The position numbers and the translations under genes are program-made. Under the pieces are notes generated by a model that worked only from the letters and a program-made list of their open reading frames with translations, did not search any database and was not told the DNA's origin. Shown here piece by piece: positions 1-7,057 of a stretch of 40,791 bases of DNA. The stretch's first letter is position 1. Each line of letters starts with the position of its first letter. The stretch is from Bacteroidota bacterium (GTDB lineage: Bacteria > Bacteroidota > Bacteroidia > Bacteroidales > Bacteroidaceae), in the NCBI GenBank assembly GCA_023415545.1, contig JAEZKJ010000021.1, positions 1-40,791 of the forward strand, given 5' to 3'.

Positions 1-228
1 TAGAGCTAATAAAGTCGTCATGAGCGTGCCTGTAATAAAGGGCAAGGCACCATATTGCTCGTTACCCTCGGTATAGCTCCATTGCGAAGAGGTGAGAAAA
101 TTGAATAATCCGAAGTGGTTGAAAGCATCATAAGCATCAGTGATAAGGGCATACACTATTCCCCCGCACACTATTGGTATTATCAAAGCAGCTAAAAATA
201 GTATTACTCTATATATTTTATCACTCAT
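1..228 (-). CDS. pstC: Phosphate ABC transporter permease PstC, N-terminal part (cut by window edge)
   Basis: This is the first 76 codons of an inner-membrane permease of the high-affinity phosphate ABC transporter. The start ATG lies at 226-228 and the frame runs open off the left edge. Residues about 7-27 form a first membrane segment, and the stretch ending in GALPFITGTLMTTLLAL is typical of PstC, where a periplasmic part leads into the permease core. The gene begins 9 bp after the pstS stop, so it is surely co-transcribed with pstS and the upstream barrel gene. PstC would pair with PstA and the ATPase PstB, which should lie further left. The identification rests on that conserved motif and the pstS context; the rest of the protein is not visible. 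Confidence 0.9.
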   Translation of the reverse strand, partial: MSDKIYRVILFLAALIIPIVCGGIVYALITDAYDAFNHFGLFNFLTSSQWSYTEGNEQYGALPFITGTLMTTLLAL

Positions 229-237
229 AGATATCTA

Positions 238-1299
238 TTATTTCACAATTGAAACTCCATCGTATGTAACATCCTTCAAATTTTCCATACTCAATTTTTT
301 TACTTTTTCAGGAAGAGGTGCGTAGTGAACTTTTGTGGTCATGTTTTGTGCTTCATCCGATAGTATATATTTCAATAGATTAAGAGTTGCTATAGCCTGT
401 TCTTTACTACGGCCTGAATAATTTTGCTCTTTATATATTATCATCCAAGTGAAACAACTGATAGGATATGCTCCTTTTGCATTGGAATCAGTTATTGATA
501 TACGAGTGTCTTTAGGAATATCACCGGATGCAGCAGCCGATATGCTTTCTGCTGAAGGCTCAACTAATTCCCCGTTTTGATTCATTATTTTAGCGTATGG
601 TATTTTTTGTGCAAACGCATATTCTGAACCTACATACCCAATAGAATTCTTGGTATGTGATATTACACCTGCTACGCCTGGATTACCCTTTGCAGCTTGT
701 CCTGTAGAAAAGTTAACTGACTTTCCTGATCCATATTTGGATGCCCACATTGGACTTACTTTGGTTAAATAGTCGGTGAATACAAATGTAGTACCCGATC
801 CATCAGAACGGAATACCGGGATAATTGGTGTTGCAGGAAGAGTCACATCAGGATTTAGTGAAACAATGCGTGGGTCATTCCACATTTTTATGTTACCGGC
901 AAATATATCAGCAATCAGTTCACCCGAAAGATTTAAATTCTTTATTCCATCAAGGTTGTAAGCCAATACTACAGCCCCCATACAGGTAGGAATGTGGACA
1001 ACAGGATTCATCTCTTTCATCTCTTTATCAGAAAGAAATGCATCACTTGCAGCAAAATCCACAATTTTGTCACGCAAGTTGCGTACACCTCCTCCAGAGC
1101 CTATGCCACCATAAGCTACGGCATCATCATTAAGCGCTGAAAACTGTTCAAATATTACATTATAAAATGGAAGAGGAAATGTTGCACCGGCACCCGATAA
1201 TTCTTGTGCCTTACCACTGCTATTGTTTGAATTACCTCCACAAGAAATAACAACAAGAGCAAAAATCAATGTCATAACCGACAAAACAATCTTTTTCAT
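238..1299 (-). CDS. pstS: Phosphate-binding lipoprotein PstS
   Basis: A 353-residue substrate-binding protein of the phosphate ABC transporter. A signal peptide ends at a lipobox (VISCGG, Cys about 20), so the protein is a lipoprotein rather than a free periplasmic protein. PstS-type motifs follow: GAGATFPLPFY near residue 37 (phosphate loop), then GIGSGGGVR, FRSDGSGTTFVFTDYL and GYVGSEYA. These contribute the Ser, Thr, Arg and Asp ligands that hold phosphate in this family. It lies between an outer-membrane barrel gene (39 bp upstream) and pstC (9 bp downstream) in one minus-strand transcription unit, which suggests passage of phosphate from barrel to binding protein to permease. Phosphate control is likely through the Pho-box-like repeat upstream of the barrel gene. 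Confidence 0.95.
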   Translation of the reverse strand: MKKIVLSVMTLIFALVVISCGGNSNNSSGKAQELSGAGATFPLPFYNVIFEQFSALNDDAVAYGGIGSGGGVRNLRDKIVDFAASDAFLSDKEMKEMNPVVHIPTCMGAVVLAYNLDGIKNLNLSGELIADIFAGNIKMWNDPRIVSLNPDVTLPATPIIPVFRSDGSGTTFVFTDYLTKVSPMWASKYGSGKSVNFSTGQAAKGNPGVAGVISHTKNSIGYVGSEYAFAQKIPYAKIMNQNGELVEPSAESISAAASGDIPKDTRISITDSNAKGAYPISCFTWMIIYKEQNYSGRSKEQAIATLNLLKYILSDEAQNMTTKVHYAPLPEKVKKLSMENLKDVTYDGVSIVK

Positions 1300-1338
1300 A
1301 CTATTACAATTTAAAAAATACTATTAACATTTATACTA

Positions 1339-2322
1339 TTAAAAACCAATAAAGCAGTTCACGTAAGCTGAGTAGCCATTCTTTATGTCATCAGCTTTGG
1401 GTATGCTCATCCTAAAATTTGGTGCAATCTTTACATATTTACCCAATTTGAACTGAACTCCAAGAATCGCAGCCGATTCATCTTTTTCACTATTCCAATC
1501 ATTATTCGAGTATACATCATCAAATCGAGCATATAACGCACTATTTTCAGAAAGGTTTAACGACGTATAAATCGAATACCCATATTCGTTTGCATCCTCC
1601 TTGTAGGCTACATTTTTCATTATATTATATTCAGTGCCAATGGTAAACTTGTTACTTTTATAACCTAAGAAAGCTGATAAATTCACTATATCCTTCTTGC
1701 CTTTTTCACCACTTTCATTCAGCCCACCATACAGACGTACATAAAAATCTTTTATTGGCGATATTGTAGTTCCCAATCCGTAGTTGAGGCCATCATTATT
1801 TTGAATCTTCTTATATCCTTCACCATTTACAACTATTACGTCGACAGAAATCCAATTTGCTGATTTGTATGATAATGAGAGACCTAAGTCGGCGCTACAT
1901 CCGAATTTATATTTGTCTTGAAAAGATTTGATGATGTATCGATAGCCCCAAAATTTCTCAAGGAAGCTAAACTGAGTTGTAGGAATTAGACCTGTACTTA
2001 TTTTAAAATCTCCTGATTCCCACGACAACATAGCATTTTTTAAGTATACTATACGTTGCAAATCATCTATATCCGAAGATTTACCAATATCCATAACTCC
2101 TTTAACTGAAAGACCATTTTTAAGGTTATACTCGTATCCAAAGTAGCTACGTTCTAACTCAAAACCTCGATCATTTTTCTCAGCTCCAAATCCGGTGTGA
2201 AAGTTCTCGAACAGTTGTAAAATCACTTTGCCTTTCGGCTCTTCGTTATTGAGATTTTCAGCAGATGCTGAGATGGCAATAGTAGTTAAAACAGTTACCA
2301 AAAAGAGTTTTCCTGTCTTCAT
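1339..2322 (-). CDS. Outer-membrane beta-barrel protein, phosphate-selective porin O/P-like
   Basis: A 327-residue exported protein with a classical signal peptide (cleavage likely after the ASA near residue 21) and no lipobox. The rest is an alternating pattern of aromatic and polar residues typical of beta-barrel strands, ending in the aromatic residue Phe (NCFIGF), the usual barrel-assembly signal. Segments such as FELERSYFGYEYNLKNGLSVKGVMD and later VRLYGGLNESGEKG resemble the porin O/P group. Its place as first gene before pstS and pstC supports a phosphate-uptake role; the substrate is inferred from context, not shown by a motif. It could instead be a general small barrel protein that follows the Pho regulon. 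Confidence 0.75.
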   Translation of the reverse strand: MKTGKLFLVTVLTTIAISASAENLNNEEPKGKVILQLFENFHTGFGAEKNDRGFELERSYFGYEYNLKNGLSVKGVMDIGKSSDIDDLQRIVYLKNAMLSWESGDFKISTGLIPTTQFSFLEKFWGYRYIIKSFQDKYKFGCSADLGLSLSYKSANWISVDVIVVNGEGYKKIQNNDGLNYGLGTTISPIKDFYVRLYGGLNESGEKGKKDIVNLSAFLGYKSNKFTIGTEYNIMKNVAYKEDANEYGYSIYTSLNLSENSALYARFDDVYSNNDWNSEKDESAAILGVQFKLGKYVKIAPNFRMSIPKADDIKNGYSAYVNCFIGF

Positions 2323-2350
2323 TGTAGAAGTTATCTATTTAATTTTACAA

Positions 2351-2389
2351 CGAAGGTATAGTGCCAAGATTTCAAAAACGTTTCAAAAA
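2351..2389 (-). promoter_or_regulatory. Candidate Pho box and -7 element of the porin-pstS-pstC operon
   Basis: On the plus strand TTTCAAAAA occurs twice, at 2370-2378 and 2381-2389, with an exact 11-bp period. PhoB-family regulators bind pairs of direct repeats with 11-bp spacing in place of a -35/-33 element. Eleven bp nearer the gene lies CGAAGGTA (2351-2358), which reads TACCTTCG on the minus strand, one base from the Bacteroides -7 consensus TAnnTTTG. No TTTG at the normal -33 distance is seen, as expected for an activator-dependent promoter. The identity of the binding protein is inferred. Confidence 0.5.
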
Positions 2390-2598
2390 AATTATGATTT
2401 TGTTAAATATTGATTATGAGCTAAATATTATTTATTTAATAAATTACATGGGAGTATATGTATTATTTTGTTTATCTTTAAAAGTACGCTTACATTACAT
2501 ATTCATTTCATCTAAATGTCTTGAAAATATTTAAAACTTATCAAGTTGATAAAACAAACTCATCTAAATAAATACTTCAAATACAGCTTTGGTTTATT

Positions 2599-2640
2599 CG
2601 TTTCACACTGTGAAATGGACGTTTCGCATCGTGAAACAGA
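2599..2640. repeat. Two tandem 21-bp dyad units of the TTTCAC-GTGAAA type
   Basis: Two head-to-tail 21-bp units lie at 2599-2619 and 2620-2640. The first holds the perfect palindrome TTTCACACTGTGAAA (2601-2615, 7 bp each side of one base). The second has TTTCGCATCGTGAAA (2622-2636), symmetrical at its outer bases. The units agree at about 15 of 21 positions. Similar TTTCAC-GTGAAA elements are, to my memory, scattered between genes in Bacteroides genomes. Here they may be a regulator site or a dispersed repeat. Confidence 0.6.
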
Positions 2641-2751
2641 TAGCTAGCACTGATAATTAAGAAAATGTTCGAAGAGATATGAAGTTTAGTTCAAAGAGTT
2701 TGTAATAAGTTTCTTTGATTCTAACCAGTTTTACTCGAAAAAAGTTCCAAT

Positions 2752-2793
2752 ACTATATTAGTTTACTATATTTTTATATAATACTAATATAGT
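2752..2793. promoter_or_regulatory. Inverted repeat upstream of the HTH gene, candidate operator
   Basis: ACTATATTAGT (2752-2762) and ACTAATATAGT (2783-2793) are perfect 11-bp inverted copies with a 20-bp AT-rich spacer. The right arm ends 8 bp before the ATG at 2802. The geometry suggests two half-turn-related sites for the HTH protein encoded directly downstream, as in self-repressing antitoxin genes. Binding is inferred. Confidence 0.45.
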
Positions 2794-2801
2794 TTACATT
2801 A

Positions 2802-3122
2802 ATGAGACCAAAGATTGACATTATCAAGCTCAAACATCTTCCTACTGCAGAGGATATGTTTGTTGATGAGCACGGAGCAAAAGGAGGTGCTTCGCGTGAT
2901 GTATTCGATGCGAAGTCTCGTGCTTGGTATTATGCCGAGGTGTTGAAAAATGCCCGTAAGTCAGCCGGAATCACCCAACAGCAGCTTGCCGATAAGATTG
3001 GCAAGAAGCGTGAGTATGTGGCTATGCTCGAAAAGGGTGAAACAGATATGCAGTTATCTACATTCATAATGATTTCGGAGGCTGTAGGTTTAAAAATCGT
3101 TTTGAATTCAACTGATATTTAG
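2802..3122 (+). CDS. XRE-family helix-turn-helix protein, HigA-like, without a visible toxin partner
   Basis: A 106-residue DNA-binding protein. Residues about 42-98 form an XRE/Cro helix-turn-helix: LKNARKSAGITQQQLADKIG, then REYVAMLEKGETDMQLSTF, where the recognition helix lies. The N-terminal 40 residues before SRAWYYAEVLKNARK are like those of Bacteroidota HigA-type antitoxins, which usually follow a RelE/HigB-type toxin gene. No such toxin frame is found in the 480 bp upstream or the 236 bp downstream, so this is an orphan antitoxin or a free-standing regulator. Its GC content is visibly higher than that of its neighbours, which suggests acquisition from elsewhere. The inverted repeat 2752-2793 may be its own operator. 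The next gene has a separate promoter. Confidence 0.8.
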   Translation: MRPKIDIIKLKHLPTAEDMFVDEHGAKGGASRDVFDAKSRAWYYAEVLKNARKSAGITQQQLADKIGKKREYVAMLEKGETDMQLSTFIMISEAVGLKIVLNSTDI

Positions 3123-3253
3123 TAGGGCAAAACAACTGTTTAAACTCCAAAATCACTATTTATAATCTACCAATTCCCATATTCGACTTTAATAAAGATA
3201 TAATAAAAAGGAATAGACAATCTATAAAATAGTGTCCCTCAATTTTAACGCTC

Positions 3254-3349
3254 GTAAATTTTACCACCGTAAAAAAGTGTAAAGAACGAGAATGGTTTTG
3301 CACAATTTTATTATCTTTGCAACAGTGGTAAAATTTACCGTTGTAAAAA
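3254..3349 (+). promoter_or_regulatory. Promoter region of the ATPase gene with paired TTTAC-N4-GTAAA operator-like sites
   Basis: A -7 element TATCTTTG (3312-3319) fits TAnnTTTG. It is flanked by an inverted repeat of 14 bp: GTAAATTTTACCAC (3254-3267) and GTGGTAAAATTTAC (3325-3338). In the same DNA, TTTAC-N4-GTAAAA occurs twice in direct orientation (3260-3274 and 3334-3348). No TTTG is found at the usual distance; the nearest (3297-3300) is only 11 bp away. One site upstream of and one just past the start region suggest repression, perhaps by looping or co-operative binding. The cognate regulator is unknown. Confidence 0.5.
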
Positions 3350-3358
3350 TTAAGGCTT

Positions 3359-4678
3359 ATGAAATTTTATGATCGCACAAACGAGATAGCTAAATTACAG
3401 CGAATTAAAGAGATGGCATACAATGATCACTCTAAACTAACAGTAATAACAGGTCGTCGCAGGATTGGTAAAACTTCGCTTATACTTAATGCTTTGAAAG
3501 ATGATTTGATAGTCTATCTTTTCGTGAGCCGAAAAAGTGAGGCGGATTTGTGTGGTAGCTTTTGTGCTGAAATAAAGCGGCAGTTAGCTGTTTTTGTCCC
3601 TAAGATGGACTCCTTTAACGAGGTCTTTAGATTTCTACTGGAACAAGCCAAGAACCAAAAGTTTACGTTGGTGATTGATGAGTTTCAGGAATTTATCAAT
3701 ATCAACGAGTCAATATATAGCGAAATTCAGAACTACTGGGATCAATACCGTACAAAAACTAAAATGAATTTCATCGTCAGTGGCTCGATATACTCATTGA
3801 TGACTAAAATTTTTCAAGACAAAAAAGAGCCATTGTTTGGTCGTGCAGATGCAATGATGAAGATATCTCCTTTTACTACTGCTGTATTGAAGGAGATAAT
3901 GAGTGACTATAAACCTGACTACACAAACGATGAACTACTTGCTCTATATACCTATACCGGCGGTGTGCCTAAGTATGTGGAACTGTTAGTGGATAATAAA
4001 GCTTTGACAATTCCTAAAATGATTAAATACGTTTGTCAGAGCGACTCTCCCTTTATTGACGAAGGGCGTAATCTTCTGATACAAGAGTTTGGGAAAAAAT
4101 ACGGCAATTACTTCTCGATATTGGATGCTATCTCTTCGGGTATGAACACACAATCGCAAATAGAGGCATTTATGGGCGAAAAAAGCATAGGTGGTCAGCT
4201 GAGTAAGTTGGAGACTGTGTATGAGGTAATCAAAAAGCAACGACCTATTTTTGCGAAAGAAGGTTCTCAAACGGTAAGATATGAGGTGTCGGATAACTTT
4301 TTGCGCTTCTGGTTCCGTTATATAGAGAGAAACCGAACGCTGATAGAGTTAGGGAACTACGAAGGGTTGGCACGTATGATAAATGAAGACTATCCGACTT
4401 ATTCAGGCAAGACATTGGAACTTTATTTTAAGCAGAAAATGCAGGAGAGCTTTGATTATAGGGATATCGGTTCATGGTGGGAGCCTAAGGGGTCTCAAAA
4501 TGAAGTTGATATTGTCGCTATTACCTTGGATAATAAAAAGGCATTTGTGGCCGAAGTGAAACGCCAAAAGAAAAATTACAAACCTCAATTATTAGAAGCG
4601 AAGATTGAAGTGCTGAAAACGAAAGTGTTAAATAAATATGATGTTGACTGGGCTTGTTTGGATATTACGGATATGTAA
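3359..4678 (+). CDS. AAA-type ATPase with C-terminal DUF234/PD-(D/E)XK-like domain
   Basis: A 439-residue protein of the archaeal-type ATPase family (COG1672-like) that is common and multi-copy in Bacteroidota and archaea, with unknown cellular role. The N-terminus has a Walker A motif in TGRRRIGKTSLIL (about residues 30-42) and a Walker B in FTLVIDEFQEF (about 101-111). A winged-helix-like middle part follows. The C-terminal segment has a nuclease-fold signature: GSQNEVDIVAI, then AFVAEVKRQKK, that is D...ExK spaced as in the PD-(D/E)XK fold of DUF234. It stands alone as one transcription unit with its own promoter and ends before a strong terminator. A link to defence or mobile DNA is possible for such proteins but nothing here proves it. 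Confidence 0.8.
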   Translation: MKFYDRTNEIAKLQRIKEMAYNDHSKLTVITGRRRIGKTSLILNALKDDLIVYLFVSRKSEADLCGSFCAEIKRQLAVFVPKMDSFNEVFRFLLEQAKNQKFTLVIDEFQEFININESIYSEIQNYWDQYRTKTKMNFIVSGSIYSLMTKIFQDKKEPLFGRADAMMKISPFTTAVLKEIMSDYKPDYTNDELLALYTYTGGVPKYVELLVDNKALTIPKMIKYVCQSDSPFIDEGRNLLIQEFGKKYGNYFSILDAISSGMNTQSQIEAFMGEKSIGGQLSKLETVYEVIKKQRPIFAKEGSQTVRYEVSDNFLRFWFRYIERNRTLIELGNYEGLARMINEDYPTYSGKTLELYFKQKMQESFDYRDIGSWWEPKGSQNEVDIVAITLDNKKAFVAEVKRQKKNYKPQLLEAKIEVLKTKVLNKYDVDWACLDITDM

Positions 4679-4802
4679 TATGATTAAAATATTTAAATTT
4701 GACTACTACTCATCATCTGATTTATTTTAAAAAACAATCCTTTATAATTTCAGTATCATCCTACAGATTTTCTATGATGAGATAACAAATATTAGGAAAT
4801 AA

Positions 4803-4837
4803 AAAAGAGTTCAAATCAATAAAATTTGAACTCTTTT
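4803..4837. terminator. Bidirectional terminator between the ATPase gene and the PUL
   Basis: A perfect 14-bp stem, AAAAGAGTTCAAAT (4803-4816) with ATTTGAACTCTTTT (4824-4837), closes a 7-base loop. It has A-rich and T-rich flanks on the two sides and lies between convergent genes, so it can end both transcripts. Confidence 0.75.
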
Positions 4838-4908
4838 CTTTTGGGATAAAGGTTGGTGAAATTACAATTCCAACCTATTTAATATTATCGTCAATACCTA
4901 CTAATATG

Positions 4909-5850
4909 TTAACTATTTTTCTTCAATATATTATCTATAATACTCTGAGGTACTACAAGAATACTTCCGTGTCGAATACCTTCGGGTAGAGAAATTTTAT
5001 CAGACACATCTTGCCACTCTTTTAAGTCTTTAGACTTAATTGCTCCGAATGCTCCTTCTTTGTATTTATCGAAATATACTACCCACTCTTCTCCCAGTTT
5101 AACAGCAGTCGGGCCCTCAGCCCAATAGTTACCTGTAATTGGTGCTGATGCTTCACTATATGGCCCTACCAATTTATCTGCATAAGCAATGCGAATATTT
5201 TTTTGAGGAGGATATAAAGACTCGTCTTTCACAAACATAACCCACTTATCATCGATTTTTAGAATAGTTGCATCAATTGCATTAAAGCCTTGATCGTACA
5301 ATAGTTTAGTTTCCGAAAACGTTTTGAAATCTTTAGTAGTCACGTAATATATTCGGTGATTGTAATTGTCTTCACTAGCTTGAATGCTATCGTTAAAGCG
5401 ACCATTTATAGTTGACGCCCAGTAGATCATATATTCATCATTTTCTTTGTCGTAAGTTAACTCCGGAGCCCAAGAGTTGCGTACACTATCTTCATGTGCC
5501 ATTACCGGTATAAACTTTTGCTCCGACCAATTTATTAGGTCTTTAGACGATGCATATCCTATTCCGTTTTCTGTCCAGCTAACAGTCCACACCATGTGAT
5601 ATTGACCTTCACCACCAAGAATGATACATGGATCGCGCATCAATTTGTCGGCACTTAACTCAGGAGCAAGAAAAGACTTTTCATCAAGATTTTTCCAGTT
5701 GTATCCATCTTCGCTATATGCTAAATGCAATCCATCTTCACCATTTCCCATGAAGTAAGAAAAGATATAAGCTTGTTTTTCAGCTTTTTCAGAACACGAT
5801 ACTATAAATAGCCCTAAAATGAGAGCTACAATATAATTTTTCATAGGCAT
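4909..5850 (-). CDS. GH43-like five-bladed propeller lipoprotein, probable glycosidase
   Basis: A 313-residue exported lipoprotein (lipobox FIVSCSEK, Cys about 19). The body resembles glycoside hydrolase family 43-type proteins found as the last gene of many Bacteroidota PULs. Characteristic pieces are DGLHLAYSEDGYNWK, LMRDPCIILGG, IGYASSKDLINWSEQ, NSWAPELTYDKENDEYMIYWAS, FNAIDATILKIDDKW and YWAEGPTAVKLGEEW. The repeated pattern of a blade strand plus SxDLxxW is typical of the propeller fold. The acidic residues in RDP, APEL, DAT and EGP sit where GH43 catalytic and pKa-tuning residues are usually found, but I cannot assign the bond cleaved. It follows the GH88 gene by 16 bp. Some homologues of this type are not characterised enzymes. 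Confidence 0.7.
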   Translation of the reverse strand: MPMKNYIVALILGLFIVSCSEKAEKQAYIFSYFMGNGEDGLHLAYSEDGYNWKNLDEKSFLAPELSADKLMRDPCIILGGEGQYHMVWTVSWTENGIGYASSKDLINWSEQKFIPVMAHEDSVRNSWAPELTYDKENDEYMIYWASTINGRFNDSIQASEDNYNHRIYYVTTKDFKTFSETKLLYDQGFNAIDATILKIDDKWVMFVKDESLYPPQKNIRIAYADKLVGPYSEASAPITGNYWAEGPTAVKLGEEWVVYFDKYKEGAFGAIKSKDLKEWQDVSDKISLPEGIRHGSILVVPQSIIDNILKKNS

Positions 5851-5866
5851 TATGTTTTAGCAATAA

Positions 5867-7054
5867 TTATTTTTCAGAATTGTACTTCTTATACCTCACA
5901 AGAGCCTCAACAAAGTAGTAGTCCGCATATGTTAGAGGAACATCAACTTCAGAGTTTCCGGGCAAATTACCTACACTGTGTTTCAGTAAGAAATTGGAAT
6001 TAGTACCTGGTTCTGCCAAGTATTCGCTTGACGCTAATGTGCGCAATTGTTTCTCTGCAAAACTAAGAAATTTTTCCTTATCATCTTTTGAAACACACTC
6101 ACTTAATTCAATCAAACCCGAAGCCATGATAGCTGCTGCTGATGCATCTCTAAAATCGTTCGGTATTTTAGGTGCATTATAGTCCCAATAAGGAATACCA
6201 TCTTGAGGCATGTTAGGATGATTTAGTAGATATTCAGCTACATTCTTAGCTTGATTTAGATATGCTTGATTAGAAGTGTAGCGATACATCATTGTATATC
6301 CATACAACGCCCAAGCCTGACCACGTGCCCATGATGATTCGTTGTTAGCACCTTGAACAGTTTGTTTTTGTCGAGGCGTACCTTGTACGGTATCATAATC
6401 AACTAAGTGATAGCAACTATAATCTTTTCGGAAGTGATTCTTAATTGTCGTGTTTGCATGGCTACAAGCCATATTGTATAACGAATCGTTTGAGGTCTCT
6501 TTTGCAACCCAAAGAAGCAACTCCATATTCATTATATTATCTATAATGACAGGGAATCTCCAGTTAGGGTCGTTAAAATCCCAGCTCAAAGTGCATCCAA
6601 CAATAGGATTAAAGCGAGTAGAAAGTGATTTTGCTCCTTGAACAAGCACATCTTTATACTGAGGATTCTTAGCTAAACGATAGCCATTTCCGTAACTACA
6701 AAATAGTTGAAAACCCACATCATGATCATTGGTTACATACTGAATAGAATCTAACAATTCGGTATGTTTTTTAGCCAATTGCAGAATGTTTTCGTCGCCC
6801 GAATATTCGTATATATACCATAATGTACCTGGATAGAAGCCACTACACCACCAATATATATTTGATGTTACCAGCTTTCCGTTTTTATCTACCGATCGAG
6901 GTAGTTGTTCATCAGGAAGCACTTTAGCCATGTTTTTCCCTTGTTCAACAGCAACGAGCATCACCCTGTCAATCAGTTGATTCATTGTTTCTTCACGTGT
7001 TTTGCAACTTGCCAAAAGAAGAAGAGATATAATGAATAGTGATATATTTTTCAT
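5867..7054 (-). CDS. Unsaturated glucuronyl hydrolase, GH88 family
   Basis: A 395-residue lipoprotein (lipobox LLLASCKT, Cys 17) of glycoside hydrolase family 88. The family removes the 4,5-unsaturated uronic acid that polysaccharide lyases leave at the non-reducing end, by hydration of the double bond. The two catalytic aspartates of characterised family members are spaced 61 residues apart; here Asp112 (NDHDVGFQ) and Asp172 (IIDNIMNMELL) are spaced by 60. Other family hallmarks are WWCSGFYPGTLWY near residue 68, GANNESSWARGQAWALYGY and PYWDY. The gene follows the heparinase-like lyase gene by 3 bp, which gives the natural order of reactions: lyase, then glucuronyl hydrolase. A periplasmic or outer-membrane location is likely from the lipid anchor. 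Confidence 0.9.
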   Translation of the reverse strand: MKNISLFIISLLLLASCKTREETMNQLIDRVMLVAVEQGKNMAKVLPDEQLPRSVDKNGKLVTSNIYWWCSGFYPGTLWYIYEYSGDENILQLAKKHTELLDSIQYVTNDHDVGFQLFCSYGNGYRLAKNPQYKDVLVQGAKSLSTRFNPIVGCTLSWDFNDPNWRFPVIIDNIMNMELLLWVAKETSNDSLYNMACSHANTTIKNHFRKDYSCYHLVDYDTVQGTPRQKQTVQGANNESSWARGQAWALYGYTMMYRYTSNQAYLNQAKNVAEYLLNHPNMPQDGIPYWDYNAPKIPNDFRDASAAAIMASGLIELSECVSKDDKEKFLSFAEKQLRTLASSEYLAEPGTNSNFLLKHSVGNLPGNSEVDVPLTYADYYFVEALVRYKKYNSEK

Positions 7055-7057
7055 ACT

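Larger units (their letters stand above)
2390..2801. other. Gene-free stretch between the pst genes and the HTH gene
   Basis: I find no convincing coding frame here. The stretch is very AT-rich and contains a tandem pair of dyad elements (2599-2640) and an inverted repeat just before the HTH gene (2752-2793), listed separately. I looked for a RelE/HigB-type toxin upstream of the HigA-like gene and did not find one. Confidence 0.6.

Noticed and set aside
3123..4678. HTH gene plus ATPase as one defence operon
   Set aside because: The genes are 236 bp apart, the second has its own promoter and operators, and no other defence protein is near.
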